A stretch of 64,000 bases of DNA. It comes from Thermaceae bacterium (lineage in GTDB: Bacteria; Deinococcota; Deinococci; Deinococcales; Marinithermaceae). Made by a program: the position numbers and the translations under genes. Shown piece by piece: positions 60,472-64,000 of this stretch; position 1 is the stretch's first letter; each line of letters starts with the position of its first letter. The DNA lies in the NCBI GenBank assembly GCA_026985615.1, contig JALSQD010000076.1, positions 1 through 64,000 of the forward strand, given 5' to 3'. The notes beneath the pieces were generated by a model that saw only the letters and a program-made list of their open reading frames with translations, did not search any database and was not told where the DNA came from.

Positions 60472-61203
60472 TCAGGCCACGACGCCTTCCAGGTCAAGGT
60501 TAGAGTGCACGGTCTGCACGTCGTCGAGGTCTTCGAGGGCCTCGATCATCCGCAGCACCTTCTGCGCCTCCTCGGGCGGGAGCGCGGTGGTGTTCTGCGG
60601 GATCATGGTGATCTCCACCGCGTCGGGTTTGAAACCGGCCTCCTCAAGCGTCCGCGCCACCGCGTAGACCTCGGTGGGGTCAGTGTAGACCTCGAGTACG
60701 CCGTCCGATTCCTCCAGGTCGAGGGCGCCGGCCTCGATGGCGGCCTCCTGGGCCGCTTCGCTGGTGTCGCCGAGAACGATCATGCCTTTACGCTCGAACT
60801 GCCAGGCCACCGCGCCGCTCGCGCCCAGCGAGCCGCCGTGCTTGCTGAAGATGTGGCGCACCTCGCCGGCGGTGCGGTTGCGGTTGTCGGTGAGCGCGAA
60901 GACGAGCAGGGCCACCCCGCCGGGGGCGTAGCCTTCGTAGACGATTTCTTCGTACTTCGTCGCCCCCTCGCCCTCGCCGCGCAGTTTGGCGAGCAGGCGT
61001 TCGATGTTGTCGGTGGGCACGTCGTCGCGTTTGGCGGCCTCGATGGCGTTGCGGAGTTGCACGTTGCCTGCGGGGTCCGGCCCGCCGCCGGCGCGGGCCG
61101 CCGCGGCGATGGCGCGCAGGTGCTTGGTGATCAGCTTGCCGCGCTTGGCGTCGTTGGCCGCCTTCTTGCGTTTGATCTGGGCCCATTTGCTATGTCCAGC
61201 CAT
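60472..61203 (-). CDS. yebC: YebC/PmpR family protein (DUF28)
   Basis: 243 residues. The start MAGHSKWAQIKRKKAANDAKRG and acidic later domains are typical. Members were described as transcription regulators and more recently as helpers of translation of difficult sequences such as proline stretches. GAGGTGA lies before the ATG, and a TATAAT box at 61227-61232. It is first in yebC-ruvC, an arrangement common in bacteria. Confidence 0.95.
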   Translation of the reverse strand: MAGHSKWAQIKRKKAANDAKRGKLITKHLRAIAAAARAGGGPDPAGNVQLRNAIEAAKRDDVPTDNIERLLAKLRGEGEGATKYEEIVYEGYAPGGVALLVFALTDNRNRTAGEVRHIFSKHGGSLGASGAVAWQFERKGMIVLGDTSEAAQEAAIEAGALDLEESDGVLEVYTDPTEVYAVARTLEEAGFKPDAVEITMIPQNTTALPPEEAQKVLRMIEALEDLDDVQTVHSNLDLEGVVA

Positions 61204-61226
61204 GCATCACCTCGTTTTCCATGCCC

Positions 61227-61232
61227 ATTATA
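61227..61232 (-). promoter_or_regulatory. -10 box of yebC-ruvC
   Basis: Reverse-strand consensus TATAAT, 23 bases before the ATG at 61203. Confidence 0.65.
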
Positions 61233-61241
61233 GGGCGCGCG

Positions 61242-61250
61242 TGATAGCCT
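61242..61250 (+). promoter_or_regulatory. extended -10 of tdh
   Basis: TGATAGCCT fits TGnTAnnnT; the ATG at 61260 follows after nine bases, so the leader is at most a few bases. Confidence 0.45.
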
Positions 61251-61259
61251 GAATCTAAG

Positions 61260-62297
61260 ATGAAAGCCCTCGTCAAGGAAACTCCCGCGCCCGGACTGAG
61301 CCTGCGCGACGTACCCGTGCGCGAACCCGGCCCCGGCGAGATCCTGGTACGCATCAAGGTTGCCTCGATCTGCGGCACCGACCTTCACATCTGGCGATGG
61401 GACCACTGGGCCGCCGGCCGGCTCAGACCTCCGGTGATCACCGGGCACGAGTTCGCCGGCGTGGTGGAGGCGGTGGGCCCGGGCGTGACCACGCCGCGGG
61501 TGGGCGACCACGTGAGCCTGGAGAGTCACGTCGTCTGCCACACCTGCTACCAGTGCCGCACCGGCAAGGGGCACATCTGCCAGAACACCCGCATCCTCGG
61601 CGTCGATACCGACGGCGGCTTCGCCGAGTATGCCACCGTGCCCGCGGAGAACGCCTGGGTCAACCCGCCCGACCTACCCTGGGAGGTAGCGGCGGTGCTC
61701 GAGCCCTTCGGCAACGCCGTCCACACCGTCTACTCGGGGGTGGGGGTCGAGGGCAAGAGCGTCCTCGTCACCGGCGCAGGGCCCATCGGTCTCATGGCCA
61801 TTGCGGTGGCGCGGGCCAGCGGGGCCACGCTGGTGGTGGCCACTGATCTGCAGCCCTACCGGCTCGAGTTCGCGCGGCGCATGGGCGCCGACCGGGTGGT
61901 GAACGTACGTGAGGAGGATCCGGTGGAGGTCGTGCGCGAGCTCACCGGCGGCCAGGGGGTGGAGGTGCTGGTCGAGTTCTCGGGCAACGAGCGGGCCATC
62001 CACCAGGGGCTCCAGGCCCTGATGCCGGGTGGCGAGGCGCGCATTCTGGGCATCCCCTCCGACCCCATCCGCTTCGACCTCGCGGGCGAGCTGGTGATGC
62101 GCGGCATCACCGCCGTGGGCATCGCCGGCCGCCGCCTCTACGAGACCTGGTACCAGGGCAGCGGCCTCATCTACAGCGGCCGGGTGGACCTCGAGCCGCT
62201 CATCACCCACCGCTTTGCGATGCGTGATTATGCAGAGGCCTTCGAGCTGCTCGAGCGCGGCGAGGGCGTGAAAGCCGTGCTCTATCCCGACGCCTAG
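61260..62297 (+). CDS. tdh: zinc alcohol dehydrogenase, probable L-threonine 3-dehydrogenase
   Basis: 345 residues, MDR superfamily. Catalytic zinc ligands C38, H63 and E64; structural zinc Cys at 93, 96, 99 and 107. The NAD fold is [17 protein letters not shown]. The pattern [13 protein letters not shown] and [10 protein letters not shown] matches threonine dehydrogenases, which oxidise L-threonine to 2-amino-3-ketobutyrate. A related polyol dehydrogenase is possible. No kbl (ketobutyrate ligase) gene is adjacent. Confidence 0.88.
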   Translation: MKALVKETPAPGLSLRDVPVREPGPGEILVRIKVASICGTDLHIWRWDHWAAGRLRPPVITGHEFAGVVEAVGPGVTTPRVGDHVSLESHVVCHTCYQCRTGKGHICQNTRILGVDTDGGFAEYATVPAENAWVNPPDLPWEVAAVLEPFGNAVHTVYSGVGVEGKSVLVTGAGPIGLMAIAVARASGATLVVATDLQPYRLEFARRMGADRVVNVREEDPVEVVRELTGGQGVEVLVEFSGNERAIHQGLQALMPGGEARILGIPSDPIRFDLAGELVMRGITAVGIAGRRLYETWYQGSGLIYSGRVDLEPLITHRFAMRDYAEAFELLERGEGVKAVLYPDA

Positions 62298-62370
62298 CTT
62301 TCCCCTCGTTGCGCTTGCTTTGCTGCGGGGGAAGGGACTGGCGGCCTTGCTGAATAATTATTGATCTGCG

Positions 62371-62376
62371 TAAACT
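62371..62376 (+). promoter_or_regulatory. -10 box of leaderless mtnA-comF promoter
   Basis: TAAACT, six bases before the ATG at 62383, in an AT-rich stretch; TTGCTG lies 18 bp upstream. Confidence 0.65.
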
Positions 62377-62382
62377 TAGGGC

Positions 62383-63375
62383 ATGGAGCGTACTTTGCCC
62401 TTTCGCTGGGACGACGACGCGCGTACGCTGTGGCTCATCGATCAGCGGCGCCTGCCCGACGAGGAAGTTTGGGTGCCCCTCACGAGCGCCCACGACACCG
62501 CCGAGGCGATTCGCGACATGGTGGTGCGCGGCGCGCCGGCCATCGGCGTGACCGCCGCCTACGGCATGGTGCTGGCCCACCTGGCGGGGGAGGACCTGGA
62601 CGAGGCCGAGCGCGCTCTAGCCGAGAGCCGGCCCACGGCGGTGAACCTTTTCCACGCGCTCGAGCGCATGCGCCCCCACAAGGGCGACCTCGAGGCCAGC
62701 CTGGCCGAGGCCCGCGCCATCTGGCGCGAGGTCGAGCGTACCGAGAAGGCCATCAGCGAGCACGGCGCGCGTGTGCTCAAGGGCCAGGTGCTCACCCACT
62801 GCAACACCGGCCCCATCGCCACCGGCGGCTACGGCACCGCCATCGGCGCCATCGTGGAGGCCTACCGCCAGGGGCGCATCAGCCACGTCTGGGTGGACGA
62901 AACCCGGCCCTACCTCCAGGGCGCGCGTCTGACCGCCTGGGAGCTGCAGAAGGCGGGCGTACCCGCCACGCTCATCAGCGACAACATGGCCGCCCACTTC
63001 ATGAAGCTGGGCGAGGTGAACCAGGTGATCGTGGGCGTGGACCGCATGGCCATGAACGGTGACTTCGCCAACAAGATCGGCACCTACGGCCTGGCGGTGC
63101 TGGCCCACCACCACGGCATCCCCTTCTACCCGGCCCTGCCGCTTTCCTCGGTGGATCCGAAGCTGGCCGACGGCTCGGCCATTCCTATCGAAGAGCGCAG
63201 CGCTGAGGAGGTGACCCACCTGCGCGGCGTGCCCATCGCGCCCGCGGGCTTTCCCGCCCGGCATCCCGCCTTCGACGTGACGCTGCATACGTTGGTAACG
63301 GGCATCGTGACCGAAAAAGGGGTGATCTACCCACCCTTTGACGAGGGGCTGGAGAGTGCGCTGGCTTCGGATTGA
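62383..63375 (+). CDS. mtnA: S-methyl-5-thioribose-1-phosphate isomerase
   Basis: 330 residues. It converts methylthioribose-1-phosphate to methylthioribulose-1-phosphate in methionine salvage. RGAPAIG (49-55) binds phosphate, C140 in THCNTG and D220 in GVDRMAMNGD are the catalytic pair. Its eIF2B-like fold can be confused with ribose-1,5-bisphosphate isomerase, but the motifs favour MtnA. No other salvage genes are adjacent. It overlaps comF by 20 bp. Confidence 0.94.
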   Translation: MERTLPFRWDDDARTLWLIDQRRLPDEEVWVPLTSAHDTAEAIRDMVVRGAPAIGVTAAYGMVLAHLAGEDLDEAERALAESRPTAVNLFHALERMRPHKGDLEASLAEARAIWREVERTEKAISEHGARVLKGQVLTHCNTGPIATGGYGTAIGAIVEAYRQGRISHVWVDETRPYLQGARLTAWELQKAGVPATLISDNMAAHFMKLGEVNQVIVGVDRMAMNGDFANKIGTYGLAVLAHHHGIPFYPALPLSSVDPKLADGSAIPIEERSAEEVTHLRGVPIAPAGFPARHPAFDVTLHTLVTGIVTEKGVIYPPFDEGLESALASD

Positions 63376-63952
63376 ACCGGTGTTGGGGCTCACCTGTCCC
63401 CTTTGTGGCGCGCCGCTGGACCGGCCCGGGATTTGCGGGCATTGCGCGGCGTCCCTGCGCGCTGCGCGGCGGCACAATCTGGTTTACCTAGGGGGTTACC
63501 GGGAGTTCCGCAAGGTCGTGCGCACGCTCAAGTTTCGTGGTGGGAGAGCCCTGTTGCTGCCGCTCGCGCGCGCCCTGGCCGAGGGGGTGCGCGAGGCCGG
63601 CTGGGACGTTGAAGCGGTGACCGCGGTGCCCACGACCTGGTGGCGGATGTGGCGTCGTGGCTACAACGATGCCGAGCTTTTGGGCTGGGCAGTCGCACGC
63701 GAGCTGGGCGTGCCCTACCGCCGGGTGCTGGGGCGGCGCTATTTCCGCAGCCAAACCCGTCGGCGCGCCGACCTTCGCGCCAGCCTGCCGGCGGGGGTCT
63801 TTTTCCTACGGCGCGAGCTCTCCGAGCGCCGCTGGCTATTGGTGGACGACGTCTGGACTACCGGAGCCACCTTCCGCGCCGTCGAGCGCGCCCTACGTGC
63901 CGGGGGCGCGGAGGCGGTTTGGGGAGCGGTTATCGCGGCGCGCGGTTCCTAG
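63356..63952 (+). CDS. comF: ComF-family phosphoribosyltransferase-like competence protein
   Basis: 198 residues from GTG 63356. An N-terminal zinc finger (C14, C17, C27, C30 in TCPLCGAP...GICGHC) precedes a PRTase domain with the PRPP loop LLVDDVWTTGATFRA. ComFC proteins help natural transformation, probably on the cytoplasmic DNA side; Thermaceae are often naturally competent. GAGGGG lies seven bases before the GTG. A slightly longer frame from 63338 is possible. Confidence 0.88.
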   Translation: MRWLRIEPVLGLTCPLCGAPLDRPGICGHCAASLRAARRHNLVYLGGYREFRKVVRTLKFRGGRALLLPLARALAEGVREAGWDVEAVTAVPTTWWRMWRRGYNDAELLGWAVARELGVPYRRVLGRRYFRSQTRRRADLRASLPAGVFFLRRELSERRWLLVDDVWTTGATFRAVERALRAGGAEAVWGAVIAARGS

Positions 63953-63984
63953 CTGCTAAGCTGAAGCTAACGGGGGAGGGGGTC

Positions 63985-64000
63985 GTGGGTCGCATCCGCA
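63985..64000 (+). CDS. possible start of a next gene (partial)
   Basis: GTG at 63985 opens a frame (GRIR...) that runs off the window. A purine-rich GGGGGAGG lies just upstream and TAAGCT at 63957-63962. Too little sequence to identify. Confidence 0.3.

Noticed and set aside
62301..62334. Hairpin after tdh (CTTTCCCC with GGGGAAGG)
   Set aside because: It needs a G-U pair, has a loop of about 20 nt and lacks a T-run; not convincing as a terminator.

Overview
High-GC bacterial chromosomal DNA, most likely from the Thermaceae (Deinococcus-Thermus) and closest in feel to Oceanithermus or Marinithermus. This placement is inferred from several things. The RuvC carries the Thermus-type His in place of one catalytic Asp. 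There is a second EF-G (EF-G-2 type), a giant TamB-like protein, bacillithiol-type YpdA, and a Thermus-style pyr leader with a coupled leader peptide. Many start codons sit exactly six bases after a -10 box, as expected for leaderless mRNAs. I see no insertion sequence, prophage, integron or CRISPR array. The region looks like compact core genome with very short gaps.

Layout. 1-1.4 kb: 3' end of an acyl-CoA dehydrogenase, a 462-bp non-coding gap with hairpins, a G-quadruplex motif and a heptanucleotide repeat, then acylphosphatase. 1.4-9.5 kb: one 2686-residue TamB/DUF490-like envelope protein. 9.5-13.1 kb (reverse): nitrilase-like hydrolase, hemL, mnmE. 13.1-14.8 kb: thiol/sulfur operon (two-domain glutaredoxin-like protein, rhodanese lipoprotein, TlpA thioredoxin) behind a CsoR/CstR-like inverted repeat. 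14.9-24.5 kb: gamma-glutamyltransferase, FAD oxidoreductase, small membrane protein, miaB, alpha-glucan phosphorylase, pyrG, DUF815 ATPase. 24.6-31 kb: tRNA-Lys, sodA, fumC, ypdA, NTF2-like and membrane proteins, methylmalonyl-CoA mutase large subunit with a 47-residue membrane ORF before it, and an HxlR regulator. 31-34.2 kb: ZIP metal transporter, acetate kinase, DsbA-like protein, lipoprotein.

34.2-38.8 kb is a tightly overlapping pyrimidine operon, pyrR-pyrB-pyrC-pyrK-pyrD. Its leader has a PyrR-binding hairpin, a 22-codon leader peptide and an intrinsic terminator inside that peptide gene. 38.8-44.1 kb: SPW membrane protein, rpmE, EF-G-2, an overlapping JAMM protease/E1-like (MoeB/ThiF) pair, and citrate synthase. 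44.1-51.2 kb: Ser/Thr kinase diverging from patatin-lepB, class III aminotransferase, minD-minE-rodA, tauE-tatA. 51.1-57.9 kb (reverse): modA-modB-modC, a c-type cytochrome, potA-potB-potC-potD. 58-64 kb: lipoprotein plus TraF-like beta-barrel, ruvC, yebC, threonine dehydrogenase, mtnA, comF.

Three themes recur. (1) Translation coupling by 4-bp or longer overlaps inside operons (pyr, mod, pot, min). (2) Seven convergent gene pairs that abut or overlap with no room for a terminator. (3) Leaderless promoters, sometimes fused directly to the upstream gene's terminator hairpin.
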